Assembly: GCA_005893275.1 (NCBI GenBank)
Contig: VBOW01000028.1
Coordinates: 1 to 47,224 of the forward strand
Direction: 5' to 3'
Length of the DNA: 47,224 nt
DNA from: Candidatus Eisenbacteria bacterium
Lineage (GTDB): Bacteria; Eisenbacteria; RBG-16-71-46; SZUA-252
The position numbers and the translations under genes are program-made. Numbering within the stretch: position 1 is the first letter of the stretch; each line of letters begins with the position of its first letter. Below, piece by piece: positions 25,862 through 35,663 of the stretch. The notes below the pieces were generated by a model that did not search any database, was not told the origin of the DNA, and saw only the letters and a program-made list of their open reading frames with translations.

Positions 25862-28114
25862 TCACGTGAATCGCGGCTTGTAGTTGTTCAGTGACTCGTA
25901 GGGATCCGGCCATGGGAGCGTATACCCCAGCTCGTGCGCCGCGTGCCGCGTCCAGTACGGATCCCAGAGATGGGCGCGCGCGAGGAGGCAGAGATCGGCG
26001 CGCCCCGCCGCAAGGATCGTGTTCACGTCCGCGTAGGAGGAGATGTTGCCCACGGCCATCGTCGCGATCCCGACCTCATGACGGATCCGGTCTGCGAACG
26101 GTGTCTGGAAAAGGCGTCCGTAGACCGGCCGCTGATCGGGGACGGTCTGCCCCGCCGACACGTCGACGATGTCGCAGCCGTGCTCCTGGAGCATCCGCGC
26201 GACTTCGACCGAATCGGAGGGTTCCATGCCCCCAGGGTACCAATCCACCGCCGAAATGCGGACGGACATGGGCCTCTCCTTCGGCCAGGCCGCGCGCACC
26301 GCGTCGAAAACCTCGAGCGGGAACCGCATGCGGTTCGGGAGCGATCCCCCGTAATCATCCGCCCGCCGGTTCGTGATCGGGGAAATGAAGCTCGCGAGAA
26401 GGTAGCCGTGGGCGGCGTGGATCTCGAGCATGTCGAATCCCGCCTCGACCGCGAGCCCGGCCGCGCGCACGTAGTCCGCGATCACGGCGTCCATGTCGCC
26501 GCGCGTCATCTCCTTCGGGACCTGGCTGTGCGGAAAGTAGGGAATCGCCGAAGGAGCGAGGACCGGCCAATTCCCCGAGGGCAGGGGCTCGTTGTCCCCT
26601 TCCCACGACTTGCGCGTCGAGGCCTTTCGCCCGGCGTGGCCCAACTGAATCGCGATCCTGGCGCGGGTGTGCCGATGCACGAAATCCACGATCCGCTTCC
26701 AGGCCAGAGCGTGCTCCGGCTTGTACATCCCGGTGCAGCCCGGGGAGATTCTTCCCCCCGCGCTCACGTTGGTCATCTCGCAGAAGACGAGCCCCGCGCC
26801 CCCCATCGCCCGGGAGCCCAGGTGGACGAGGTGCCAATCGTCGGGCGTCCCGTCCGCGGCGGAGTACTGGCACATGGGCGAGACCGCAACGCGGTTCTCG
26901 AGGACGAGGTCCCGCAGCCGAAACGGCGTGAACATGGGGGGCGGAGGGGGATTCGTGCCCACCGGGACCCGCGCCTCACGGGCTGCGATCGCTGCGTACC
27001 AGCCGTCCACCTTGGCTACGAACGCCGGGTCGCGGGTCTTCAAGTTCTCATGCGTCACCCGCAGGCTGCGCGTGAGAAGGGTGAACGCGAACTGGAGCGG
27101 GTCGAGCTTCATGTACCGCTCGGTGTCTTCGAACCATTGGAGACTCGCCTGCGCCGCGCGCTGGAGGCTCTCGACGGCCGGCCGCCGCGCCTCCTCGTAG
27201 GCCTCGAGCGACGCCGGGATCTCGCGGCGCATCTCGAGCGCCCCGGCGAGCGCCACGGCGTCCTCCATGGCAAGCTTGGTTCCGGAGCCAACCGAGAAAT
27301 GCGCCGTGTGCGCGGCATCCCCCAGGAGGACGACGTTCTCGTGATGCCAGCGCTCGTTTCGGATCGTGGGGAAGCTCCGCCAGACCGACCGGTTGGAGAC
27401 GAGGCGATGGCCGTCCAGCTCCTTCGCGAAGAGTCGCTCGCAAAACGCGATGGTCTCTCCCTCGCTCGCCCTGTCCATCCCCGCCGCGCGCCAGGTCGTA
27501 TCCCGCGCTTCCACGATGAACGTGGAGAATCCCGGTTCGTACTGATAGGCGTGCACGCGCCAGAGCCCATGGCGATCCGCTTTGAAATAGAACGTGAACG
27601 CGGGAAAGGGCTTCTTGGTGCCGAGCCATACGAACCGATTCGGCCGGGTGTCCGCGGCCGGGCGAAAGTGCTCCCGGTAGCGCTCCCGGACGATCGAATT
27701 CGCCCCGTCCGCGGCGAGCACGAGATCCGCGTCGCGCAGTGTCTCCGGGTCCCCGATCTCGCGCTGGAAGCAGAGCTTGACGCCGAGCTGGAGGCACCGA
27801 TCGGCCAGGATCTTGAGCAAGGCCTTTCGCGAGAGACCGGAGAACGCGTGGCCGCCCGACGTGAGCCGCGCGTCCGCGTAGTGGATTTCGATGTCGTCCC
27901 AGCGGTGGCTCATGGACGCCATCGCGGAGGAGATCTCCGGATCCGCCTGCCCCAGCGCCTGCTCGGTCGCGTCCGAGAAGACGACGCCGAATCCGAACGT
28001 CTCGTCCAGCCGGTTGCGCTCGTACACTGCGATCTCACGTTTCGGATCGGCCTTTTTCAAGAGGAGCGCCGCGAAGAGCCCGGCCGGTCCCCCCCCGATG
28101 CAGGTGATTTTCAC
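25862..28114 (-). CDS. 2-aminobenzoyl-CoA monooxygenase/reductase (FAD monooxygenase fused to old-yellow-enzyme domain)
   Basis: The product is 750 residues. The start is the GTG at 28114 in a GTGA overlap with the acyl-CoA dehydrogenase stop, opening [23 protein letters not shown]. Residues 1-385 are an FAD monooxygenase (GGGPAGL, then [16 protein letters not shown] and [26 protein letters not shown]). Residues about 390-750 are an OYE-family reductase ([48 protein letters not shown]). This fusion and size match ACMR of the aerobic anthranilate pathway (Azoarcus evansii), which hydroxylates and dearomatises 2-aminobenzoyl-CoA. Salicylyl-CoA 5-hydroxylase is the close alternative; kynA and kynU beside it favour anthranilate. 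Confidence 0.88.
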   Translation of the reverse strand: MKITCIGGGPAGLFAALLLKKADPKREIAVYERNRLDETFGFGVVFSDATEQALGQADPEISSAMASMSHRWDDIEIHYADARLTSGGHAFSGLSRKALLKILADRCLQLGVKLCFQREIGDPETLRDADLVLAADGANSIVRERYREHFRPAADTRPNRFVWLGTKKPFPAFTFYFKADRHGLWRVHAYQYEPGFSTFIVEARDTTWRAAGMDRASEGETIAFCERLFAKELDGHRLVSNRSVWRSFPTIRNERWHHENVVLLGDAAHTAHFSVGSGTKLAMEDAVALAGALEMRREIPASLEAYEEARRPAVESLQRAAQASLQWFEDTERYMKLDPLQFAFTLLTRSLRVTHENLKTRDPAFVAKVDGWYAAIAAREARVPVGTNPPPPPMFTPFRLRDLVLENRVAVSPMCQYSAADGTPDDWHLVHLGSRAMGGAGLVFCEMTNVSAGGRISPGCTGMYKPEHALAWKRIVDFVHRHTRARIAIQLGHAGRKASTRKSWEGDNEPLPSGNWPVLAPSAIPYFPHSQVPKEMTRGDMDAVIADYVRAAGLAVEAGFDMLEIHAAHGYLLASFISPITNRRADDYGGSLPNRMRFPLEVFDAVRAAWPKERPMSVRISAVDWYPGGMEPSDSVEVARMLQEHGCDIVDVSAGQTVPDQRPVYGRLFQTPFADRIRHEVGIATMAVGNISSYADVNTILAAGRADLCLLARAHLWDPYWTRHAAHELGYTLPWPDPYESLNNYKPRFT

Positions 28115-29261
28115 GCGCCCGAATCCTGCATCAGCTGTCCGGCGATCACGAGGTGCTGGATCTCCGTCGTTCCCTCGTAGATCCGGAGCGCCCGCACCGC
28201 GCGGTAGAGACGGTCCACGGGATGGGAGGCCATCACGCCGGCGCCGCCCAGCACCTGGACGGCGTCGTCGACGACCCGCTGCGCGGCTTCCGTCGCGAAC
28301 GCCTTCGCCATCGCCGCTTCGAGCGTGACGCGCGCGGCGCCGTGGTCCGCGGCCCACGCGGCTCGGTAGACGAGCAGGCGCGCTGCGGTGAGATCGGTCG
28401 CCATCCGCGCCAATTTTTCTTGGACGAGCTGAAACTCCGCGAGCGTCTTCCCGAATTGCCTGCGGACGCGCGCGTGCTCGCACGCCTCGGCGAGCGCGCG
28501 GGCCGCCATGCCGCACGCCGCGGCGCCGACCGTCGCCCGCATGCGGTCGAGGGTTCTGAGGCCGAGCGCGTAACCCCGTCCTTCCTCTCCAAGCCGGTTT
28601 GCGGCCGGGACGCGGCAGCTCTCGAACGCGATCTCCCCCAGGGGGTGCGGCGCCGACAGAATCTGGGGCCGCACGAATCGAAGGCCCGCGGTGTCGGCCG
28701 GGACCACGAAGCAGGAGATCCCCTTTCCGCCCGCGGCGGGATCGGTCGAGGCGAAAACGGTATAGAAGTCGGCGATCCCCGCATTCGAGATGTAGGTCTT
28801 CGTGCCGTTCAGGAAATAGGAATCCCCTTCCCGCCGTGCCGTGGTTCCGATCGCGGTGACGTCGGAGCCGGCCTCGGGCTCCGTCATGGCAAAGGCCGCC
28901 ATCGCCCGCCCCGCGATCGCCGCATCCACCCAGCGGTCGCGCAGGGACGCGTTCTCCGACAGGAGAATCGGAAGCGTGCCCAATCCCTGCAACGCGAACA
29001 CGGCGTCGGCGAGCGGCGACGCGGCGGCCAGGGCTTCGCGGACGAGGCAGCACCCGCGCCAGTCCTGCTTGCGGATTGGGTCGAACCATCCCGCGGCGCC
29101 GACCTGCGCGAGGAGCCCCCGCGCCTCCGTCCGCGCGGCGGCGTCGTCTCCAGGCTCGGAACGGGGCACGACATCGCGCGCAAAGGCGCCGATCTCGGAT
29201 GCGATCGAGGTGTGGCGCTCCTCGAGGAAAGCGCGGACCGGCCGTATGTCGGGGATCGTCA

Positions 29262-29262
<1 letters not shown>
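28111..29262 (-). CDS. Acyl-CoA dehydrogenase
   Basis: The product is 383 residues, a full-length FAD-dependent acyl-CoA dehydrogenase. Motifs are [16 protein letters not shown] and [15 protein letters not shown] for FAD and substrate, [42 protein letters not shown], and the C-terminal [16 protein letters not shown] with the catalytic base E363. The start shares one base with the crotonase stop (TGATG), and the stop overlaps the next start (GTGA), so it is tightly coupled to both. It probably oxidises a ring-derived or ring-opened CoA ester after the ACMR step; which intermediate cannot be told from sequence. Confidence 0.93.
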
Positions 29263-30062
<800 letters not shown>

Positions 30063-30063
30063 G

Positions 30064-30474
30064 CTAGCGGGTTCCCGCGATCACGGCGGTAGCCTCGATC
30101 TCCACCAGGGCGCCTCGGTCCACGAGCCCGCCCACCTCGACGAGCGCCACGGCCGGGTAGTGCTTTCCCATCCGGGCGCGCCAGCCTTCCCCGAGGGCTT
30201 TCGTGCTCGCGCGATACGCTGCGAGATCGGTCACATAGATCGTGACCCGCGCAAGATCGCCCGCCTCGCCACCCGCGGCCCGAACGATGGTGAGCACCTT
30301 ATCGAGCGCGCGCCCGAATTGGTCCGCGAACCCGGGCGGCGCGCCGGCCGAGCCCTCCTCCCAGCCCGCCTGCCCGGCGATGAAGAGCAGACGACCATCC
30401 CTCGGCGCGAGGAGCCCGTTGTTCCAGCCCTTCGGCGCGCCCAGCGCTTCGGGATTGATGACCTCGAATTTCAC
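30064..30474 (-). CDS. Rid (YjgF/YER057c/UK114) family protein lacking the catalytic arginine
   Basis: The product is 136 residues, from GTG 30474 overlapping the SDR stop (GTGA). The Rid fold is recognised by LLFIAGQAG, FGRALDKVLTIVRAAGGEAGDLARVTIYVTDL and VEIEATAVI. In RidA the imine-hydrolysing Arg105 lies in a YPARS-type segment. Here that segment reads YPAVALVEV, so Val replaces the arginine, while the later Glu (EIEA) is kept. This resembles the Rid subfamilies without known 2-iminopropanoate deaminase activity. Rid-like proteins occur in 2-aminobenzoyl-CoA and aminomuconate clusters, so a role in releasing the ring amino group as ammonia is plausible but not shown. Confidence 0.88.
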   Translation of the reverse strand: MKFEVINPEALGAPKGWNNGLLAPRDGRLLFIAGQAGWEEGSAGAPPGFADQFGRALDKVLTIVRAAGGEAGDLARVTIYVTDLAAYRASTKALGEGWRARMGKHYPAVALVEVGGLVDRGALVEIEATAVIAGTR

Positions 30475-31265
30475 GGCGTATGGGCTCCCGCATGGAGGAC
30501 GATCGACTGGCCGCTCAGATCGCTCGCACCGGCGCACAGATCGAGCACCGCCGCGGCCACTTCCTCCGGGCTCACGAGCCGGGTCTGTCCCGCGGACGCG
30601 AGCACCGCCGCGAGCGCCTCGTCGCGCGTGACGCCTGACCGCGACCCCACGTTCGAGAGCGTGCGCTCGGTCATGGGCGAGTCCACGTATCCCGGGCAGA
30701 CGGCGTTGACCGTGAGGCCGGTTCCCGCGAACTCGAGCGCGACGGAACGCGTGAAGCCCAGGACGGCGTGCTTCGCCGCGCTGTAGTGCGCGACGTACTT
30801 GGCGCCCTTCAGCCCCACAAGCGAAGCGACGTTGACGACTCTCCCCCATCCACGCCCGGCCATTTCAGGCGCGAACTCCCGCGTGCAGAGAAACGTGCCT
30901 GTGGCGTTGACCGCCATCATGCGCTCCCAGTCGCCGAGCGTGATCTTGCGAAGAGGCGCCGAGGCGGAGTCTCCGGCGTTGTTCACGAGAATATCCACGG
31001 TGCCCAGAAGCCGCCGGGATTCGCGGCCGAGATCGGCCACGCTCCCCTCGACGGTCACGTCGCACGCGACCGCCCAGGCCTTGGCGCCCCCGGCGCGCAG
31101 CTCGAAGGCGACCGCGTCGATTTCGCGCGAGGTCCGCGCGGCCACCACGACGGCCGCCCCCGCTCCGGAGAGAGCGCGCGCGACCGCCGCCCCGATGCCC
31201 CGGCCGCCGCCGGTCACGACGGCGCCGCGTCCGGCCATCGCGCCCGAGGTCACGGGGATCGCCAC
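30471..31265 (-). CDS. Short-chain dehydrogenase/reductase
   Basis: The product is 264 residues from GTG 31265 (an ATG at 31238 is the alternative; neither has a good ribosome-binding site). The classical SDR features are intact: cofactor loop TGGGRGIG (18-25), NNAG, catalytic Ser in VNVASLVG, YSAAK with Tyr and Lys, and PGYVDSPMT. The VAARTS segment after the second strand could accept NADP, but this is not decisive. It lies 12 nt after the creatininase-family gene and overlaps the Rid gene by 4 nt. It is probably the 3-hydroxyacyl-CoA-type dehydrogenase of the anthranilyl-CoA route. Confidence 0.93.
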   Translation of the reverse strand: MAIPVTSGAMAGRGAVVTGGGRGIGAAVARALSGAGAAVVVAARTSREIDAVAFELRAGGAKAWAVACDVTVEGSVADLGRESRRLLGTVDILVNNAGDSASAPLRKITLGDWERMMAVNATGTFLCTREFAPEMAGRGWGRVVNVASLVGLKGAKYVAHYSAAKHAVLGFTRSVALEFAGTGLTVNAVCPGYVDSPMTERTLSNVGSRSGVTRDEALAAVLASAGQTRLVSPEEVAAAVLDLCAGASDLSGQSIVLHAGAHTP

Positions 31266-31277
31266 CGGGAGAGCGGC

Positions 31278-32048
31278 TTAGTCACGCGCCCCGCTTCGTG
31301 GAAACGCCCCGATCACCGCGTCCGCGAGAATGCCCCCCAGGGCGTCGATGGTTTCTTTGCCCTCCTCGGCCGTCGCCTCGGCGGGCCAGCCGAAGTAGGC
31401 TCGCTTCCCATTGGCCTCTTCGAACGTTCGCGCGCCCCCGCGGATCGCCTTGGAGAGCGAGACCGGGTTGGGCGGCAGATCCCTCCGAATGCTCTCGCGC
31501 ACCAGATCCGCGCGGACCGCGAGCACGATCGAGCTCTCGTAGCGGCCCGCATGGCACGCACCGCTCTTGAACTCCTCGGTCAAGCGGAGCGCCCACGGCT
31601 TCTTGGAAACATCGGGGCAGATCACCGGGATCAATCCCTCCTCCCGGGCGCGGCTCTCCGCCTTCGCGATCGCGTCCAGGTGCGCGGGGTCCAAGTGCGC
31701 GTTCGCGACCGCCAGCGCCGCGAAGCCGTGCCGCGTCAGCTCGCGGGCCAGGTCGACGATGAGCCCGGTCACCGTCGAGCCCTGGACCGAGAGCGTCCCG
31801 GCGAATCCCGCTCCAAACGTCGCGGCGGTGAAAGGGAGCGCCGGAAGGATCGCCGCGCGGAGCCCTTGCGCCTCCATCCGGACCGCCCCCGCCCGGGCCA
31901 TCGCCTGGGCGATGATGATATCGCTCCCGAGCGGGAGATGGGGGCCGTGCGCCTCGATCGCTCCCACCGGCAGGATCAGGACGGTGCGCGCGCGGTCCAG
32001 ATCGCGCACCTCCTCCCACGTCAAATCGGCCATGTCGCGGATCGCCAT
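31278..32048 (-). CDS. Creatininase-family metallohydrolase, candidate kynurenine formamidase
   Basis: The product is 256 residues from ATG 32048; in-frame upstream extension is antisense to the ligase gene and rejected. The family's metal-binding motifs are visible: VGAIEAHGPHLPLGSD (E32, H34, H37, D43), ANAHLDPAHL (H118; the usual NGHGGN loop is altered) and ACHAGRYESS (H166, E171). Members hydrolyse amide or formamide bonds, for example creatininase and the archaeal formylaminopyrimidine deformylase ArfB. It is the first gene of the operon that ends with tryptophan dioxygenase and kynureninase. No recognised KynB or alpha/beta-hydrolase formamidase is present. I therefore infer it may hydrolyse N-formylkynurenine, though a later ring-opening amide or lactone step is also possible. 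Confidence 0.85.
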   Translation of the reverse strand: MAIRDMADLTWEEVRDLDRARTVLILPVGAIEAHGPHLPLGSDIIIAQAMARAGAVRMEAQGLRAAILPALPFTAATFGAGFAGTLSVQGSTVTGLIVDLARELTRHGFAALAVANAHLDPAHLDAIAKAESRAREEGLIPVICPDVSKKPWALRLTEEFKSGACHAGRYESSIVLAVRADLVRESIRRDLPPNPVSLSKAIRGGARTFEEANGKRAYFGWPAEATAEEGKETIDALGGILADAVIGAFPRSGARD

Positions 32049-32135
32049 CGCACGGGGCTCCCAAGGGTCCCCAGTCAGGGGTTGCCACCCGCCCGGCGCG
32101 CATCCATCATGGGGGCGGCGTCGAGCGAAGTTACC
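32049..32135. promoter_or_regulatory. Divergent promoter region of the tryptophan/anthranilate locus
   Basis: These 87 bases separate the starts of the minus-strand catabolic operon and the plus-strand CoA ligase. Both must be promoted from here or from just inside the neighbouring genes, which would allow joint control. I see no clear -10/-35 pair or operator palindrome, and no regulator gene lies nearby. Confidence 0.45.
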
Positions 32136-33656
32136 ATGACCCCAAGGCCGACGGAACGATTGAACATCGCCGATCATTTCCTCGATGCGCGCGTGCGCGA
32201 GGGCCGTGGCGCGCGTCCCGCGCTCCTCACGGATTCCGGAACCCATTCCTACTCCGACGTGCAGAGCCTTGCGAACCGCTTCCGCGCCGTGCTGGCCGAG
32301 GAGGGGGTCGAGCCCGAGCACCGCGTCCTGGTCGCCCTCCCCGACGGACCGGCGTTCGTCGGCGCTTTGTTCGGGACGCTCAAGCTCGGCGCGGTGGCGG
32401 TGATGGTGAACCCTGGGCTTCCGGCAGAGGAAATCGGCTATTTGCTCGAATACACCCGCGCGCGGGCGGTGGTGACGCACCGTTCCGTGGCGGTGACGTT
32501 TCAGACCGCCGCGCGGGATTCCCGCTTCGCGAAAACGGTGCTGGTCGTCGGTGAGGAGAGCTTCGACCGCCGTCTGGCCGCCTCCTCCCCCGTGCTGGGC
32601 ACGTTTCCTTCCCACCGCGACGACCCCGCGATCTGGCTCTTCTCGGGCGGCACGACGGGTCGCCCGAAGGCGGTGATTCAGACCCACCGCTCCTTCACGA
32701 ACACGACCGAGTGTTACGGGAAGCACGTGATCGGCTACACCGCGGACGACGTCACCCTCTCCGTTCCCAAGCTCTACTTCGGCTACGCGACCGGTTCGAA
32801 CCTCTTCTTCCCGTTTGCGGCGGGCGGCGCGGCGGCGCTTTTCCCCGAGCCGGCGAGCGCCGAGGTCCTCTTCGAAAAGATCCGGCGCTTCCGACCCACG
32901 GTGCTGATCAACGTCCCCACGATGATCCATAAGATGGTCTCGCACCCGGACGCCCGGGCACAGGATCTATCTTCGATCCGCGTGTGCACCTCCGCGGGCG
33001 AGGCACTCCCGGCCGAGCTCTACCGAAAGTGGAGGGAGACGTTCAGCGTCGAGCTCCTGGACGGGCTCGGCACCGCGGAGATGTGGCATATCTTCATTTC
33101 GAACCGGCCGGGTGCCTCGAGACCGGGTTCGCTCGGCACCGTGGTGCCCGGGTTCGAGGTAAGAGTCTGCGATGACGAAGGGCGGGAGCTGCCGCGCGGC
33201 GAGACCGGCTGGCTCTGGGTACGCGGCGACTCCCGGGCGATCGGATACTGGCAGCATATGGAGAAGACGGCGCAGGGGTTTCGCGGTGAGTGGTACGTCT
33301 CGGGAGACCTCATCGCGATGGACCCCGATGGGTACGTGACCTACTGCGGCCGCGGTGACGAAATGCTCAAGGTCTCGGGAAAGTGGCTCGCGCCCCAAGA
33401 GGTGGAGGGATGCCTGCTCCAGCATCCGGCCGTCGCGGAAGCCGCGGTCGTCGGCGTGCAGGACGCGAGCGGTCTCGTCAAACCCCGCGCGTACGTTGTA
33501 TCGAACGATCGGCGCGACGGTCTCGACGAGGAGCTGAAGGCGTTCGTTCGCGCGCGCCTCGAGCCCTACAAGCATCCTCGCGATGTGATCTTCGTGGACG
33601 CTTTGCCGCGGACGCACCTCGGCAAGGTGGATCGAGGCAGGCTACGGAAGGGGTGA
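32136..33656 (+). CDS. Benzoate-CoA-ligase-family enzyme, probable 2-aminobenzoate-CoA ligase
   Basis: The product is 506 residues from ATG 32136 (ATG 32109 is also in frame; neither has a strong ribosome-binding site). It is an acyl-adenylate-forming enzyme: WLFSGGTTGRPKAVIQTH (P-loop), YFGYATGSNLFFPFAAGG and VPTMIHKMV in the pattern of benzoate-CoA ligases, ELLDGLGTAEMWHIF, DEMLKVSGKWLAPQEVE, and THLGKVDRGRLRK with the C-terminal catalytic Lys. It would activate anthranilate from kynureninase to 2-aminobenzoyl-CoA, the substrate of the ACMR encoded on the other strand. Benzoate or hydroxybenzoate are alternatives. The divergent, near-adjacent arrangement supports a shared role. Confidence 0.9.
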   Translation: MTPRPTERLNIADHFLDARVREGRGARPALLTDSGTHSYSDVQSLANRFRAVLAEEGVEPEHRVLVALPDGPAFVGALFGTLKLGAVAVMVNPGLPAEEIGYLLEYTRARAVVTHRSVAVTFQTAARDSRFAKTVLVVGEESFDRRLAASSPVLGTFPSHRDDPAIWLFSGGTTGRPKAVIQTHRSFTNTTECYGKHVIGYTADDVTLSVPKLYFGYATGSNLFFPFAAGGAAALFPEPASAEVLFEKIRRFRPTVLINVPTMIHKMVSHPDARAQDLSSIRVCTSAGEALPAELYRKWRETFSVELLDGLGTAEMWHIFISNRPGASRPGSLGTVVPGFEVRVCDDEGRELPRGETGWLWVRGDSRAIGYWQHMEKTAQGFRGEWYVSGDLIAMDPDGYVTYCGRGDEMLKVSGKWLAPQEVEGCLLQHPAVAEAAVVGVQDASGLVKPRAYVVSNDRRDGLDEELKAFVRARLEPYKHPRDVIFVDALPRTHLGKVDRGRLRKG

Positions 33657-33661
33657 GCTGG

Positions 33662-33997
33662 ATGGTGACCCTGAAGCCTTACTTTCAGAGGTGGGAGCCG
33701 CTTCGTGTCTGGTACAACCTGATCCTCTTCGTCGTGCTCGTCGTTTCTCACGTTCCCTATATGGGCGTGGCCTTCCTGGAGCCCATGGTGTTCCTGATCT
33801 GGCTCGCCGGGGCCGTCCTCGCCAATATCTGCTTCCTGGCCGGGCCGCTCGCGGAGGCGTACCTCTCTTGGCTCGGGATCCGGTCGCGCTACATCCTGCC
33901 CGTCCTCTTCATCGGGGGCGTACTGATCTCGATCCCCTGCGTCGTCTTCTTCACCCCGCTTCTTCCGTTCGCGCGGATGGGCCTAGGTGGGCCGTAG
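33662..33997 (+). CDS. Small membrane protein of unknown function
   Basis: The product is 111 residues from ATG 33662, 5 nt after the ligase stop, with AAGGGG upstream inside the ligase end. After a short aromatic and basic N-terminus (LKPYFQRWEPLRVWYN) come three hydrophobic helices (LILFVVLVVSHVPYMGVAF, MVFLIWLAGAVLANICFLAG and YILPVLFIGGVLISIPCVVFF). No family recognised. It overlaps the following TMTC-like gene by 11 nt, so it could work with that membrane protein rather than with anthranilate breakdown. Confidence 0.75.
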   Translation: MVTLKPYFQRWEPLRVWYNLILFVVLVVSHVPYMGVAFLEPMVFLIWLAGAVLANICFLAGPLAEAYLSWLGIRSRYILPVLFIGGVLISIPCVVFFTPLLPFARMGLGGP

Positions 33998-35660
33998 TCG
34001 GAAGCCCGAGATCACGGGCACGGGCGCCGCAGGGTGGCCATCGCGCAAGATCACGCCCGTCCCGGCCTCGCGGTGGCTCCTCGCGTGCGCCGCGACCGCC
34101 GCCGCCGCGCTCCTCCTCTACCTCCCCACGCTGAAATTCGGGTTCCTCGGCTGGGACGACTTCGTGTACGTGGACCAGAATCCCTGGATCCGCTCCTGGT
34201 CCTACGAAAATCTCCGCCACATTTTCACCAAGCCCTATTTCGTGAGCTACATGCCCCTCCAGCACGTGTCCTACATGGCGGATTACGGCTTCTGGGGACT
34301 GAAGCCATTCGGGTACCACCTCCAGCAGATCATCCTCCACGCTCTGAACACGGCGCTCGCCTTCGTCGTAGGACGGCGCCTCTTCGGGCGGTTTTGGCTC
34401 GCCGCCATCGCCGGGATTCTCTTCGCGGCGCACCCATCCCACGTCGAGTCGGTCGCCTGGGTCTCCGCCCGAAAAGACGTCCTCTCCACGGCGTTTCTCC
34501 TTCCTTCGGTCTACTTCTATCTGCCCCGGGGAGAGCGGTCGCTTCGGAGGGGGCCGTACACCGCGTCGCTCGTATTCTTCACGCTCGCTGTTCTCTCGAA
34601 GGTGAACGTGGTCGTGATGCCCCTCTTTCTCATCCTCGTCGATATGGCTTCACCCACGCTCGCGCGCCGCGACGGCAAGCGCTGGCTCCAGGCTCTCGGC
34701 AGCAAGACTCCCTACGGCGTGATCGGCCTCGGGGTTGCGATCGTCAACTGGGTCGTGGAGGTGAAGACGAAGGCAGCCTACGCCCGAGACCCCGTCCGAT
34801 ACCTGGTGCTGAAGGGGCACGCGGCGTGGAACTATTTCGGGATCCTCACCGGCATTCCGCGGCAGAACCCGATCTACGACACACCGCACATCGCGCTCGA
34901 CGTTCTCTCGATGGCGGCCCATCTGGCCGGGCTTCTCCTCCTGCCGTTCCTCGTGTGGCTCGGCTATCGGCGCCGCGACCGCGTCCTCGCTCTCGGGGCG
35001 GGTTGGACCCTGGTGATGCTCCTGCCGGCGATCCTCTTTCCTGTCCCGACCTACATCGCGGACCGCTATCTCTACGTGCCGAGCCTGGGCTTCTGTTGGC
35101 TCTTGGCCGGCGCCATCCTGGCCGTGAGCGCGAACCTCAGAGCGCCGGCGGCCCGCGCCGCGACCGCCGCGATTCTCACCGCGATCCCGGCCGCGTTCTT
35201 CGCGTATCGCACGACCCAGTACAGCCGGGTCTGGGCGAGCTCCGAGACGCTCTGGTCCTACACGCTTCAGGCGAGCGAGGATTTCCGCGCCTACAACAGT
35301 CTCGCGCGGGTCCGGATGGACCAAGGCCGCTGGGACGAGGCGGAGCGGCTTTACAAGCTCGGCTCCCGGCAGCCCAACGTCACGTCCTACGACGGACTGA
35401 CCGTCGTCTACTACAAGACCGGCCGATTCGCGGAGGCGCTCCAAGCGAACGACAAAGCGTTCCAGATGCACGCGCTCAAAGGGGATGATCCGGTGGAGCT
35501 CGCGGATCTGACGTACAAGCGAGGGTCGATCTACCTCGCGCAGTCTCAAACAGCGAAGGCGATCGAGCTGCTCGAGACCGCGCTCCGCGCCAATCCACGA
35601 CACCCGGACGCGCGGAGGATGCTCGATCTCGCCAAGCGGGCGAAAACGCAGAAGCCCTAG
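33987..35660 (+). CDS. TMTC-like membrane protein: PMT-type fold with short C-terminal TPR region
   Basis: The product is 557 residues from GTG 33987, overlapping the previous gene. The membrane part (about 30-400, roughly 10-11 helices) has GFLGWDDFVYVDQNPWI, the paired AAHPSHVESVAWVSARKDVL and TYIADRYLYVPSLGFCW. These are the same landmarks as the protein at 9235-11064. The TPR-like tail covers residues 420-550 (YNSLARVRMDQGRWDEAERLYKLGS and AIELLETALRANPRHPDARRML). It is presumably a membrane glycosyltransferase of the O-mannosyltransferase superfamily; acceptor and sugar donor are unknown. The two copies share the WDD and HPxHVESVAWVSxRKD motifs but have different tails, so they are ancient paralogues rather than a recent duplication. 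Confidence 0.87.
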   Translation: MGRSRKPEITGTGAAGWPSRKITPVPASRWLLACAATAAAALLLYLPTLKFGFLGWDDFVYVDQNPWIRSWSYENLRHIFTKPYFVSYMPLQHVSYMADYGFWGLKPFGYHLQQIILHALNTALAFVVGRRLFGRFWLAAIAGILFAAHPSHVESVAWVSARKDVLSTAFLLPSVYFYLPRGERSLRRGPYTASLVFFTLAVLSKVNVVVMPLFLILVDMASPTLARRDGKRWLQALGSKTPYGVIGLGVAIVNWVVEVKTKAAYARDPVRYLVLKGHAAWNYFGILTGIPRQNPIYDTPHIALDVLSMAAHLAGLLLLPFLVWLGYRRRDRVLALGAGWTLVMLLPAILFPVPTYIADRYLYVPSLGFCWLLAGAILAVSANLRAPAARAATAAILTAIPAAFFAYRTTQYSRVWASSETLWSYTLQASEDFRAYNSLARVRMDQGRWDEAERLYKLGSRQPNVTSYDGLTVVYYKTGRFAEALQANDKAFQMHALKGDDPVELADLTYKRGSIYLAQSQTAKAIELLETALRANPRHPDARRMLDLAKRAKTQKP

Positions 35661-35663
35661 AGG

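Noticed and set aside
32049-32945. N-terminal extension of the creatininase-family protein
   Set aside because: The added 299 residues are antisense to the CoA ligase gene and lack protein-like features; the ATG at 32048 opens directly onto the conserved domain.
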